Shown: positions 55,176-63,999 of the stretch, one piece after another
How the letters are laid out: each line of letters begins with the position of its first letter
How positions within the stretch are numbered: the stretch's first letter is position 1
DNA from: Pseudomonadota bacterium
GTDB taxonomy: Bacteria; Pseudomonadota; Gammaproteobacteria; Steroidobacterales; Steroidobacteraceae
Length of the DNA stretch: 64,000 bases
Reading direction: 5' to 3'
Assembly: GCA_023457495.1 (NCBI GenBank)
Contig: JAEWLQ010000041.1
Location: 1-64,000, forward strand
Made by a program: the position numbers and the translations under genes
Notes under the pieces: model-generated
What the model was told of the DNA's origin: nothing
Database searches by the model: none
The model's input: only the letters and a program-made list of their open reading frames with translations

Positions 55176-55942
55176 ATGAATGCAAACAGCGCCGCGCTCA
55201 CCTTCGCCGACCTGCCGCTGATCCTCGCGCTGGCGCGCGAGCGCACGCTGGCCGGCGCGGCCGAACAGCTCGACATCGATCTATCCACCGTCTTCCGGAG
55301 ATTGAACGCGCTCGAGCGACGCCTGCACGTGCGGCTCTTCGACCGTTCGCCGCGCGGCTACCAGCTCACCGCGGCCGGTGAGCGGGTTTCCACGAGTCCC
55401 ATCCGCGTATCCAACTCGTCCTGACCATCGACAACCGCATGCTCGACCTGGGACGGCGCGAAGCCGACGTGGCGTTGCGCGTGCGACGGCCCACCGATCC
55501 CGCGTTGTTCGGCCGGCGACTCACCGGCATCGCATGGGCGTTCTACGGTCCCGAGTCGATGAGCGCCAACCTGCGCCGCGAGAGCAGGGGCTTCAATTTC
55601 TCCCGCGTCGCGGTCATCGGCTGGGACGAACCCGCGGTGATCGTCGCGAGCGAGTGGATTGCCGCGCACGTGCCGGAGACGCGCATCGCGTACCGCAGCA
55701 ACAGCCTGGTCAACCAGCTCATGGCCGTGCGCGCCGGCGTCGGCGTCGCGCTGCTGCCCTGCTACCTCGCCGATCGCGATGACGCTGTCCGACGGATCTC
55801 GCCCGTGCTCCCGGACCTCGCGAGCGAACTGTGGATCGTCACCCACAAGGATCTGCGCAATACGGCGCGAATACGTGCGTTTTTGAGCGTAATCGGGGAC
55901 GCCATCGTCGAGGAGCGCCGCGCCTTCGAAGGCCTGTCCTGA
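55167..55942 (+). pseudogene. LysR-family regulator with internal deletion and frameshift
   Basis: The N-terminus is a normal LysR winged helix (ADLPLILALARERTLAGAAEQL, STVFRRLNALERRLHVRLFD) up to AAGER near 55383. The frame then runs to a stop at about 55424. From 55388, in another frame, FHESHPRIQLVLTIDNRMLDL begins the ligand-binding domain in its conserved middle and continues to the normal end at 55942. About 60-65 residues (the linker helix and the first part of the ligand domain) are missing. The product would be a DNA-binding fragment at best. Confidence 0.82.
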
Positions 55943-55987
55943 CGAAAAGGACTATAGTTTCGGCATCGAGAAACGAGGGCTTTCCCC

Positions 55988-58540
55988 ATGTTCGGCGCAG
56001 TCCTGGTCATCCTTTTCCTGATCGCCGCGGCCGCTTACGTCGCCCAGGTGGGCACCGGGTTCACGCTGGTGTTCATCGGCGCCGTCGTCTTCATGGCGTA
56101 CAAGCGCCTGCCGCTCATCGCGTTCACCGTCGTCTTCACGCTGTTACTCGCGGCTTACACGTTCATCGCGCCGCCCGCCGGGATCTGGAAAGGGTTCCTC
56201 TGGGTGCTGCTCGCGGCGCTGTGGCTGTTCAACGTGCGGCCGCTGCGCAAGGCCGTGATCACGCGCCCGTTCATGAAGGCGTACATGCGCATGCTGCCCT
56301 CGATGTCGCAGACCGAGAAGGAAGCGCTCGAAGCCGGCACCGTGTGGTGGGACGGCGAGCTGTTCACCGGCAAACCGCGCTTCGAGAAGCTGCTGGCCAG
56401 CAAGGCGCCGCAGCTCACCGCCGAGGAGCAGGCCTTCATCGACGGTCCGTGCGAAGAGTTGTGCCGCATGTTCGACGACTGGGACATCACGCACCGCCGC
56501 GCCGACATGCCCAAGCACGTCTGGGATTACCTCAAGCAGAAAGGCTTCTTCGCGATGATCATCCCGAAGAAGTACGGCGGTCTCGAGTTCTCGGCGTACG
56601 CGCATTCCTGCGTGCTGGTGAAACTCGCCAGCCGGTCGGGGCTGCTGGCCGCGACCACGGCCGTTCCGAATTCGCTCGGCCCAGCCGAACTACTCAACCA
56701 CTACGGCACCGAGGAGCAGAAGGACCATTACCTGCCGAGGCTCGCGCGCGGTGAAGAGGTGCCGTGTTTCGCGTTGACTCATCCTCGCGCGGGCTCGGAC
56801 GCGGCCTCGCTGCCCGACACCGGCGTCGTCTGCCGGGGCATGTACCAGGGCCGCGAGATCGTCGGCCTCCGGCTCAACTTCTCCAAGCGATACATCACGC
56901 TCGCGCCCATCGCCACGGTGGTGGGCCTCGCGTTCCGCCTCTATGACCCGGACAACTTGTTGGGCGGCGACAAGGTCGACTACGGCATCACCTGCGCGCT
57001 GATTCCGCGCAACACGCCGGGACTGTCCATCGGCCGCCGCCACTTCCCGCTCAACGTGCCATTCCAGAACGGCCCCCTGTCGGGCAAGGACGTGTTCGTT
57101 CCGCTGGATACGATCATCGGCGGACCGAAGATGGCGGGCCAGGGCTGGCGCATGCTCGTGGAGCAGCTGTCCGTCGGCCGCTGCATCTCGCTGCCCTCCA
57201 ACACCACGGGCGGCGCGAAGCTCGGCATATTCGCCTCCGGCGCGTACGCGCGCATCCGCCGCCAGTTCAACATGCCGGTGGGCAAGTTCGAAGGCGTCGA
57301 GGCCGTGCTCGCGCGCATGGTGGGCTACACCTACATCATGGACGCGGCGCGCTCCGTGACCGCCGGCGCGATCGACGGCGGCGAGAAGCCCTCGGTGCCG
57401 TCGGCGATGCTCAAGTATCACGTGACGGAGATGGGCCGGCAGGTCGCGAACGACGCGATGGACGTGCACGGCGGCAAGGGCATCCAGCTGGGGCCCCGCA
57501 ACTATCTCGGCCGCAACTACCAGGTCGTGCCGGTCGCGATCACCGTCGAAGGCGCGAACATCCTGACGCGCTCGCTGATCATCTTCGGGCAGGGCGCGGT
57601 GCGCTGCCATCCATTCGTGCTCAAGGAGATGAACGCGGCGCGTAATCCCGACCGCACGCAGGGTGTCGATGATTTCGACCGCGCGCTGTTCGGCCACGTC
57701 GGCTTCACGATCAGCAACGCGGTGCGCTCGTTCGTCATGGCGCTCACGCACGCGCGCTTCACGCACGTGCCCGAGGTCGGCGACACCCGGCGCTACTACC
57801 AGCACATCGTGCGCTTCTCGGCGTCGTTCGCGTTCGCGGTGGACGTCGCGATGCTCACGCTGGGCGGTTACCTCAAGAAGAAGGAGAACCTCTCCGCGCG
57901 CCTGGGCGACGTGCTCTCGGCGATGTATCTCGCCTCGATGGTCCTCAAGCACCACGAGAACCAGGGCCGCCCCGCCGAGGATCTGCCGGTGGTCGAGTGG
58001 GCCTGCCGCAACCTGCTCTACAAGGCGCAGGAGCAGCTGCACGATTTCCTGCGCAACTTCCCCAACCGCTTCCTCGCGGGAATCATGCGCGTGGCCATCT
58101 TCCCTGGCGGCCGCGCGTATTCGGCGCCCAGCGATCGGCTCGGCCGCAAGCTTGCGGACGCGGTGCTCACCGTGAGCGACGTGCGCGATCGGCTCTGCAA
58201 GTTCGTCTATCGCACGCACGAGCCGGGCAATCCGCTCGGCCTGCTCGACGAGGCGCTGATCCTCTCGCAGACGGCGGAACCCATCGAAAAACGCATCCGC
58301 GTCGAGGGCGTGAAGACCGGCAAGATCAATGCGCTCGACGCGCCGGGCCAGATCACGCAGGCACTGGCCGCCGGCATCATCTCCGAGACCGAGGCGGCGA
58401 TGCTGCGCGACTATGACCGCAAGGTCATGGAGCTGATCAGCGTCGATGATTTCGATTCGCACGAGCTGGCCGCGTCCGCGCAACCGGATACCGAGGCGCA
58501 GCAGCGCCCCACGCCGGTGAGCGGCTTCCACGTCGCCTGA
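55988..58540 (+). CDS. fadE: acyl-CoA dehydrogenase, FadE type
   Basis: First enzyme of fatty-acid beta-oxidation. The protein has 850 aa, as long as E. coli FadE (814) plus a little. Two or three N-terminal hydrophobic segments precede the catalytic domains. Typical blocks: GFFAMIIPKKYGGLEFSAYAHS, CFALTHPRAGSDAASLPDTG, DVHGGKGIQLGPRNYLGR and VAITVEGANILTRSLIIFGQGA. The C-terminal FadE-specific domain is present. It stands alone, upstream of the solo copy of the dispersed repeat. Confidence 0.96.
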   Translation: MFGAVLVILFLIAAAAYVAQVGTGFTLVFIGAVVFMAYKRLPLIAFTVVFTLLLAAYTFIAPPAGIWKGFLWVLLAALWLFNVRPLRKAVITRPFMKAYMRMLPSMSQTEKEALEAGTVWWDGELFTGKPRFEKLLASKAPQLTAEEQAFIDGPCEELCRMFDDWDITHRRADMPKHVWDYLKQKGFFAMIIPKKYGGLEFSAYAHSCVLVKLASRSGLLAATTAVPNSLGPAELLNHYGTEEQKDHYLPRLARGEEVPCFALTHPRAGSDAASLPDTGVVCRGMYQGREIVGLRLNFSKRYITLAPIATVVGLAFRLYDPDNLLGGDKVDYGITCALIPRNTPGLSIGRRHFPLNVPFQNGPLSGKDVFVPLDTIIGGPKMAGQGWRMLVEQLSVGRCISLPSNTTGGAKLGIFASGAYARIRRQFNMPVGKFEGVEAVLARMVGYTYIMDAARSVTAGAIDGGEKPSVPSAMLKYHVTEMGRQVANDAMDVHGGKGIQLGPRNYLGRNYQVVPVAITVEGANILTRSLIIFGQGAVRCHPFVLKEMNAARNPDRTQGVDDFDRALFGHVGFTISNAVRSFVMALTHARFTHVPEVGDTRRYYQHIVRFSASFAFAVDVAMLTLGGYLKKKENLSARLGDVLSAMYLASMVLKHHENQGRPAEDLPVVEWACRNLLYKAQEQLHDFLRNFPNRFLAGIMRVAIFPGGRAYSAPSDRLGRKLADAVLTVSDVRDRLCKFVYRTHEPGNPLGLLDEALILSQTAEPIEKRIRVEGVKTGKINALDAPGQITQALAAGIISETEAAMLRDYDRKVMELISVDDFDSHELAASAQPDTEAQQRPTPVSGFHVA

Positions 58541-58547
58541 TATGGTT

Positions 58548-58576
58548 GGTGCCGGGTGAGAAATCGCTGAGTTAGC
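58548..58576 (+). repeat. solo arm copy of the 1767-1850 inverted repeat
   Basis: Twenty-nine bases identical to the left arm of the inverted repeat near 1.8 kb (beginning GGTGCCGGGTGAGAAATCGC). It lies between fadE and the DUF3667 gene and ends six bases before the latter's possible TTG start. There is no second arm here. Confidence 0.93.
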
Positions 58577-58582
58577 ACCTCC

Positions 58583-59689
58583 TTGAACGAACCGCTCGCG
58601 CCAGTAGTTAGTTCGCCAGCCATGCCCGCGGCCGCCGCCGACCCGGTCGGGGCCGCGGCGCCGCCGCCGCTTCCCGCGTATAACTGCGAGAACTGCGGCA
58701 CTGCGCTGGAGGGCGAATACTGTTCGGCCTGCGGCCAGCGATACGAACCGCACGTACATTCGCTCGGCCACTTCGCGTCCGAGGCGTTCGAGAGCGTCAC
58801 GCATGCCGACTCGCGGCTATGGCGCACGATCGGCTATCTGCTCACGCGCCCCGGTTTCCTGTCGCGGGAATTCTTCGAGGGGCGGCGCGCACGCTACCTG
58901 CCGCCATTCCGGCTGTATCTCGTCATCAGCGTGTTGTTCTTCGTGGTGGCGGGGCTCGCCGGGCACATGAGTGTCGAGGACGCGGAAGACGGACCACCGA
59001 CCGCCGAAAAAGTGGAGGCCCTGAAGCAGTCCGCCGATGCGCTCGAGAAGGACAATCCCAATACCCCGGGTATTCCGCAGGCGGCGGCAGCGATTCGCGA
59101 GCGGGCGGCCGAGCAGCAGGCCATCCTCGAGGGCAAGACGCCTTCGGTCGCCGTGCCAGACGCCGAGCCGAAGGATCGCCCGGAAGTACACAACAACTTT
59201 TGCGCCAAGAACATGCAGCCTCCGGGTCCGGATGCCCGCTGGTTCAAGCAGACCGCTCACCGTGTCTGCCAGAAAGTGAGCAGGATGCGCGGCGATGATC
59301 TGGTGAATGCTTTCGTCCACAACATTCCGCGCGCCATGTTCGTGTTCCTGCCGCTGCTGGCAGCGGTCATGAAGCTTCTCTACTGGCGGCCGAAGCGCTA
59401 CTACGTCGAACACCTGCTGTTCCTGGTGCACAACCACGCCTTCGTATTTCTCGCGATGGCCATCCTCGTCATGCTCGCGAGGATTCCCGTCGTCGGTGAC
59501 TATGTCGGGCTTCTCGCCACGGCCACCTGGCTCTATGTGATCTACTACGTTTTCCGCGCCATGCGCGTGTTCTACGGGCAATCACGCACCCTGACCTTCA
59601 GCAAGTACGTCGTCGTCGGCCTGGCCTATGCGACATCCGCCGTCATCGTGCTGGTGGGCACCGCGCTCTACACCGCCATCACTCTCTAG
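58583..59689 (+). CDS. DUF3667 membrane protein with zinc ribbon
   Basis: A protein of up to 368 aa. A CxxC...CxxC zinc ribbon is near residue 35 (CENCGTALEGEYCSACGQRY), then a helical region (RPGFLSREFFEGRRARYLPPFRLYLVISVLFF). A charged insert and four or five membrane segments complete the DUF3667 pattern. Function unknown. The start is unsure: TTG at 58583 follows the dispersed repeat directly and has no normal ribosome-binding site; ATG 58622 is the alternative. The repeat may have replaced the native leader. Confidence 0.78.
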   Translation: MNEPLAPVVSSPAMPAAAADPVGAAAPPPLPAYNCENCGTALEGEYCSACGQRYEPHVHSLGHFASEAFESVTHADSRLWRTIGYLLTRPGFLSREFFEGRRARYLPPFRLYLVISVLFFVVAGLAGHMSVEDAEDGPPTAEKVEALKQSADALEKDNPNTPGIPQAAAAIRERAAEQQAILEGKTPSVAVPDAEPKDRPEVHNNFCAKNMQPPGPDARWFKQTAHRVCQKVSRMRGDDLVNAFVHNIPRAMFVFLPLLAAVMKLLYWRPKRYYVEHLLFLVHNHAFVFLAMAILVMLARIPVVGDYVGLLATATWLYVIYYVFRAMRVFYGQSRTLTFSKYVVVGLAYATSAVIVLVGTALYTAITL

Positions 59690-59796
59690 TGATCCTGCGC
59701 AGCGCGCGAGTCATCTTGCGCGCACAGGCCTTGCTCGTCTTGCGCGCGCAGGCGCGACGGACGTACCGTGCCACTCCCATCAGGAAGGAGACATCC

Positions 59797-60219
59797 ATGA
59801 TTCGCCACCTCGCCCTGGCCAGCATCGCCGCACTCACGCTCACGACCGCGGTGACCGCGCGCGAACCTTCGTCCCCGGGCGCCGAGGTGTACATCGTCTC
59901 GCCGATAGACGGCGCGAAGGTCACGAGTCCGGTGACGGTCGTGTTCGGCCTCAAGGGCATGGGCGTCGCGCCGGCGGGGATCAAGCTGGAGGGTACCGGC
60001 CACCACCACCTGCTCATCGACACCGATCCGCCAGCCGATCTGTCGCAGCCATTGCCGGCAAACGAAAAGACGATCCACTTCGGCAAGGGCCAGACGGAGA
60101 CGACCGTGACCCTGACACCCGGCAAGCACACCCTACAGCTCGTGCTCGGCGATTTCCTGCACGTGCCGCACAACCCCGCGGTGATCTCGAAGAAGATCAC
60201 CATCGAAGTGACGAAGTAG
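59797..60219 (+). CDS. DUF4399 exported protein
   Basis: A 140-aa protein with a signal peptide (MIRHLALASIAALTLTTAVT, cut after TAR). The body matches DUF4399: VYIVSPIDGAKVTSPVTVVFGLKGMGVAPAG, then HHHLLIDTDPP and GKHTLQLVLGDFLHVPH. The His-rich HHH suggests metal binding. AGGAAGGAG precedes the ATG. The 100 bases upstream contain two 16-bp direct copies (one mismatch) at 59714 and 59738. Function unknown. Confidence 0.82.
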   Translation: MIRHLALASIAALTLTTAVTAREPSSPGAEVYIVSPIDGAKVTSPVTVVFGLKGMGVAPAGIKLEGTGHHHLLIDTDPPADLSQPLPANEKTIHFGKGQTETTVTLTPGKHTLQLVLGDFLHVPHNPAVISKKITIEVTK

Positions 60220-60239
60220 GGATCGCGTCGGCGCGGCCG

Positions 60240-61493
60240 ATGAACGCCACGCGCGCCATCCTCCACGTCGACATGGACGCGTTCTACGCGTCCGTCGAAC
60301 AGCGCGACCGTCCCGAGTTGCGTGGCCAGCCGCTCATCGTCGGCGGCACCACCAATCGCGGCGTGGTCGCGGCGGCGAGCTACGAGGTCCGCAAGTTCGG
60401 CGTGCGCTCGGCCATGCCGATCCGCGAAGCCCTGCGCCGCTGTCCGCATGCGATCTGCGTGCCGCCGCGCATGTCCGTGTATCGCGAAGTGTCGCACCAG
60501 GTGTTCGGCATCTTTCACGAGTACACACCCGTGGTCGAAGGTCTCTCGCTCGACGAAGCCTTTCTCGACGTGACCGCGAGCCTCGCGCTCAAGGGAGACG
60601 CGGTGAGCATCGCCCGCGGGATCAAGCAGAAAATCCGCGACCTCACGCAGCTCGGCGCCTCGGTCGGGGTCGCCCCTAACAAACTCGTCGCGAAGATCGC
60701 CTCCGACCTCGAAAAGCCCGACGGGCTCACCGTGGTCACGGCCGAAACGATGCACGCGGTGCTCGATCCGCTCTCCGTGCGCCGGCTGCCCGGGTTGGGC
60801 CGGAAGCTCGGCGAGCGCGTCGAAGCCGCGGGCATCGCGACGCTCGGCGAATTGCGGCGCGCGCCGGACGCGGTGTTGTGGCCCGTCTTCGGCCGCGATT
60901 CGCAGCGCATGCGCGAGCGCGCCTCCGGCATCGACGAGCGACCCGTCATGGCGGAGTGGGACGAAAAATCCATCAGCGCCGAGGAGACGTTTTCCAGCGA
61001 TCTCGCCGAGCCCGCGCGGATGCAGGCCGAAGTCCTGCGGCTCGCCGATCTCGCCGCGGCGCGCATGCGCGCGCAGAATCTCGCGACCGGCTGCGTGCAG
61101 GTGAAGATCCGGCGCGCGGATTTCACCACCTTCACGCGGCAGAAACGCTTCGAGCCCTCGACCACGGACTCGCGCACGATCGCGAAGATCGCCGCGGAGC
61201 TGCTCGCCGACTGGCTCGAAGAGCAGCCGCGCGCGAAGGTACGGTTGTTAGGCGTGGGCGTGAACCACCTGCACGCCGCCGACCAGATGGACTTGTTCGC
61301 CGCGCCAACCGCCTCGCCGACGGCGACCGCGCTCGACAGCGCCGTGGACCTGATCCGCGAGCGCTTCGGAACCCTGGCCGTCCGCCGGGGCAGCGCCCTG
61401 CCGATTGCCCGTGGCGACGAGGAATCCGCCGAAAATCTCTCCGAAAAGCCACCCCGCACCCGGACCCCGTCGCCCAGCCCCAGCCGGCGCTGA
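60240..61493 (+). CDS. dinB: DNA polymerase IV
   Basis: Error-prone Y-family polymerase for lesion bypass. The protein has 417 aa, longer than E. coli DinB (351) because of a low-complexity tail. Catalytic acids lie in HVDMDAFYASVEQ and GLSLDEAFLDVT. The finger/thumb and little-finger domains are intact. The clamp-binding motif QMDLF (about residue 349) is internal because of a roughly 65-residue Pro/Ser-rich tail after it. I see no LexA box. Starts 20 bases after the DUF4399 stop. Confidence 0.95.
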   Translation: MNATRAILHVDMDAFYASVEQRDRPELRGQPLIVGGTTNRGVVAAASYEVRKFGVRSAMPIREALRRCPHAICVPPRMSVYREVSHQVFGIFHEYTPVVEGLSLDEAFLDVTASLALKGDAVSIARGIKQKIRDLTQLGASVGVAPNKLVAKIASDLEKPDGLTVVTAETMHAVLDPLSVRRLPGLGRKLGERVEAAGIATLGELRRAPDAVLWPVFGRDSQRMRERASGIDERPVMAEWDEKSISAEETFSSDLAEPARMQAEVLRLADLAAARMRAQNLATGCVQVKIRRADFTTFTRQKRFEPSTTDSRTIAKIAAELLADWLEEQPRAKVRLLGVGVNHLHAADQMDLFAAPTASPTATALDSAVDLIRERFGTLAVRRGSALPIARGDEESAENLSEKPPRTRTPSPSPSRR

Positions 61494-61621
61494 AATACCT
61501 CCAGAAGGGGCCTGAAACCGGGGGAGATCGCGATTCCCCCCGTCCGAAACCCCGTGCAATACTCGGCCACCGTTTAGAGCCTGTACGCCCCCGGGCGGGG
61601 CCGCCAGAATCCACGTAAACC

Positions 61622-63235
61622 ATGTACGCCCCGTTTTTCGGTCTCAACGAGAAACCCTTCTCGATCACACCGGATCCGCGCTACCTGTTCCTGTCGGAAC
61701 GGCATGCGGAGGCGCTCGCGCACCTGGTGTACGGCATCAACGAGGCGGGCGGCTTCATCCAGCTCACGGGCGAGGTCGGCACCGGCAAGACGACCGTGGT
61801 GCGGTCGCTGCTGACGCAGGCGCCCAAACACGCCGAGATCGCGCTGATCCTGAATCCGCGCATGACGCCGGCCGAATTCCTGCTGGCCATCTGCGAGGAG
61901 CTCGGCATCAGCGTGCCGGCGCGCTCCGAGGGCAGCCTCAAGGACCTCGTCGATCTGCTGAGCAAGCACCTGCTGGCGGCGCACGCCGACGGCAAGCGCA
62001 TCGTGCTCGTGGTGGACGAGGCCCAGAATCTCGCTCCGGAAGTGCTCGAGCAGGTGCGGCTGCTCACGAACCTCGAGACCGAAACGCAGAAGCTGCTGCA
62101 GATCATCCTCATCGGACAGCCCGAGCTGCGCGAGTTGTTAGGCCGCGTGGAGCTGCGCCAGCTCGCGCAACGCATCACCGGCCGATACCACCTCGACCCG
62201 CTATCGCGCGACGAGACCGTCGCGTACGTGCGCCACCGCCTGCGCGTCGCCGGCGCCACGCGCGAGATCTTCGGCGGCGGCGCGCTACGCGAGATCCACC
62301 GGCTGTCAGGCGGGGTGCCGCGTCTCATAAACGTCATCTGCGACCGGGCCCTGCTCGGCGCCTTCACCGAAGACCGTCATGCGATTTCCGCGGGGATCGT
62401 GCGCCGCGCCGCGGGCGAGGTGTTCGACCGGACTATCCAGCCGTCATGGTTGCCCTGGGCCGCCGCATCCGCGGCCGGCGTGGTCGCGGTCGCGAGCGCC
62501 GTGTTGCTGCTGCCACGCTTCGCGAACACAGCGGACGCCCACGAGAAGGAGACGGTCGCGGCCGCGCCCGTGACGCCGCCACCCACACCGGAAAAGCCCG
62601 CCGCGGTCCCGCTCGACACGCTGCTCGCGCGCTACGGCGCCGAAACGGATCCCGACAACGCCTACGGCAAGCTGTTCACGCTCTGGGGCCTGCGCTACGC
62701 CTCCGGTGGCACGGATCCCTGCAGCCAGGCGATGCAGCTCGGACTCGAATGTCTCGCGCAGCGCGGCTCGCTGGCGCAGCTGCGGCTGTTCAACCGCCCC
62801 GCCGTGCTCAACGTGATCGACTCCGGCGGACGCGCGCACCAGGTCGTGCTGGCCGGGCTCGACGACGAACGCGCGAAGGTGACTCTCGGCGGCGCGCAGC
62901 ACGAGGTGGGCATCGGCGACCTGTCCAGCAACTGGTTCGGCGATTACGTCCTGCTGTGGCGGCCGGCGCTCGGCGCATCGGATCCCTTGTCGGTCGGCGC
63001 GCGCAGCGCGCGCGTGAAATGGCTGCGCGACAGCCTGCGGCGCGTCAACGGCATGCCGCTCGAAGAAGCGGGCAGCGATCGCTTCGACGATTCGCTCGCG
63101 TCGATGGTCGAGGATTTCCAACGCAAGCACCGGCTCGTGGTCGACGGCATCGCGGGCGTGCAGACCCAAATCGCGCTCGACGCGGCGCTCAACGACGCGG
63201 CCACGCCATTCCTGCGCAACGCGGCCGGGAGCTGA
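61622..63235 (+). CDS. ExeA/GspA-type AAA+ ATPase with peptidoglycan-binding domain
   Basis: A 537-aa inner-membrane protein. The start MYAPFFGLNEKPFSITPDPRYLF is the ExeA family signature. Walker A GEVGTGKTT (about residue 50) and Walker B VVDEAQNL (about 137) are complete. A membrane segment lies near 280-298. A periplasmic Pro-rich linker, a globular region and a C-terminal peptidoglycan-binding domain (VEDFQRKHRLVVDGIAGVQTQIALD) follow. With GspB it helps assemble the type II secretin through the peptidoglycan. The GspB gene follows after one base. Confidence 0.92.
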   Translation: MYAPFFGLNEKPFSITPDPRYLFLSERHAEALAHLVYGINEAGGFIQLTGEVGTGKTTVVRSLLTQAPKHAEIALILNPRMTPAEFLLAICEELGISVPARSEGSLKDLVDLLSKHLLAAHADGKRIVLVVDEAQNLAPEVLEQVRLLTNLETETQKLLQIILIGQPELRELLGRVELRQLAQRITGRYHLDPLSRDETVAYVRHRLRVAGATREIFGGGALREIHRLSGGVPRLINVICDRALLGAFTEDRHAISAGIVRRAAGEVFDRTIQPSWLPWAAASAAGVVAVASAVLLLPRFANTADAHEKETVAAAPVTPPPTPEKPAAVPLDTLLARYGAETDPDNAYGKLFTLWGLRYASGGTDPCSQAMQLGLECLAQRGSLAQLRLFNRPAVLNVIDSGGRAHQVVLAGLDDERAKVTLGGAQHEVGIGDLSSNWFGDYVLLWRPALGASDPLSVGARSARVKWLRDSLRRVNGMPLEEAGSDRFDDSLASMVEDFQRKHRLVVDGIAGVQTQIALDAALNDAATPFLRNAAGS

Positions 63236-63236
63236 C

Positions 63237-63974
63237 ATGTCTTTCATCCTCGATGCCCTGAAGAAGTCCGAGACCGATCGCCAGCGCCAGGCCAGCCCGG
63301 CCTTGTTCGAGGTCAAGGTCGCGGCGCCGCGCCGCGTGTTTCCCGTCTGGGTAGTGGGACTCGCGCTCCTCTTGGGCGTGAACCTGGTCGCGTTGGGCTG
63401 GGTGCTGCTGCGCGACTCAGGCACACCCTCCGCTCCCGCAGCCGCCGCCGGGGTTGCCCAGGCGGCGCCAGCCGCGCAACCCGCCGCCGCGAGCGCGCCG
63501 CTCGGCATGGTCACCGTACCGGCCACCGTGACCATTCCGACCACGGTCAACATTCCCATCAACGCCGCGCCGAGCGTGACGATGGGCGCGGGAAGGAGTG
63601 ACTACGACACGCGCTCGCGCCCCGTCGGGGAACCCTTGCTCGCGGACAATGAAATTCCGGTGCCGCCCGACTACAACGCGAACGACTATGCGCCGGCGAT
63701 CACTCCCGCCGAGGCGGGCGCCGTCGCCGCGGCGCGCCGCGCGGGCGGCGTTCCTTCGCGCGACGAAGTGCTCGCGCAGGGAATGCAGCTGCCGGAACTG
63801 CGGCTCGACCTGCATGTGTACGCGGCGAACCCCGCGGAGAGGTTCGTATTCATCAACATGCGCAAGCTGCGCGAAGGCGAGACCCTTCCCGAAGGCGTGC
63901 GCGTGGAAACCATCACGCCGACGGGCGCCCAGCTCTACTATCGCGGCCGGCAGTTCACGATCGACGGGAACTGA
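63237..63974 (+). CDS. gspB: general secretion pathway protein B
   Basis: A 245-aa bitopic protein. The start MSFILDALKKSETDRQRQ is the GspB/ExeB hallmark. One membrane segment (VFPVWVVGLALLLGVNLVALGWVLL) is followed by an Ala/Thr/Val-rich linker. The C-terminal domain (MQLPELRLDLHVYAANPAERFVFINMRKLREGE) is the conserved part. Forms an operon with the ExeA-type ATPase. Acts in the inner membrane and periplasm for secretin assembly. Confidence 0.93.
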   Translation: MSFILDALKKSETDRQRQASPALFEVKVAAPRRVFPVWVVGLALLLGVNLVALGWVLLRDSGTPSAPAAAAGVAQAAPAAQPAAASAPLGMVTVPATVTIPTTVNIPINAAPSVTMGAGRSDYDTRSRPVGEPLLADNEIPVPPDYNANDYAPAITPAEAGAVAAARRAGGVPSRDEVLAQGMQLPELRLDLHVYAANPAERFVFINMRKLREGETLPEGVRVETITPTGAQLYYRGRQFTIDGN

Positions 63975-63976
63975 CG

Positions 63977-63999
63977 CGCGCCGCTCAGTTCACGGCGCG
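63977..63999 (+). terminator. hairpin at window end after gspB
   Basis: A 7-bp stem (CGCGCCG / CGGCGCG) with a nine-base loop, two bases after the gspB stop. The window ends before any T tract could be seen. Confidence 0.4.

Noticed and set aside
59714..59753. Two 16-bp direct copies with period 24 before the DUF4399 gene
   Set aside because: Only two copies with one mismatch in very GC-rich sequence; probably chance or minor duplication.
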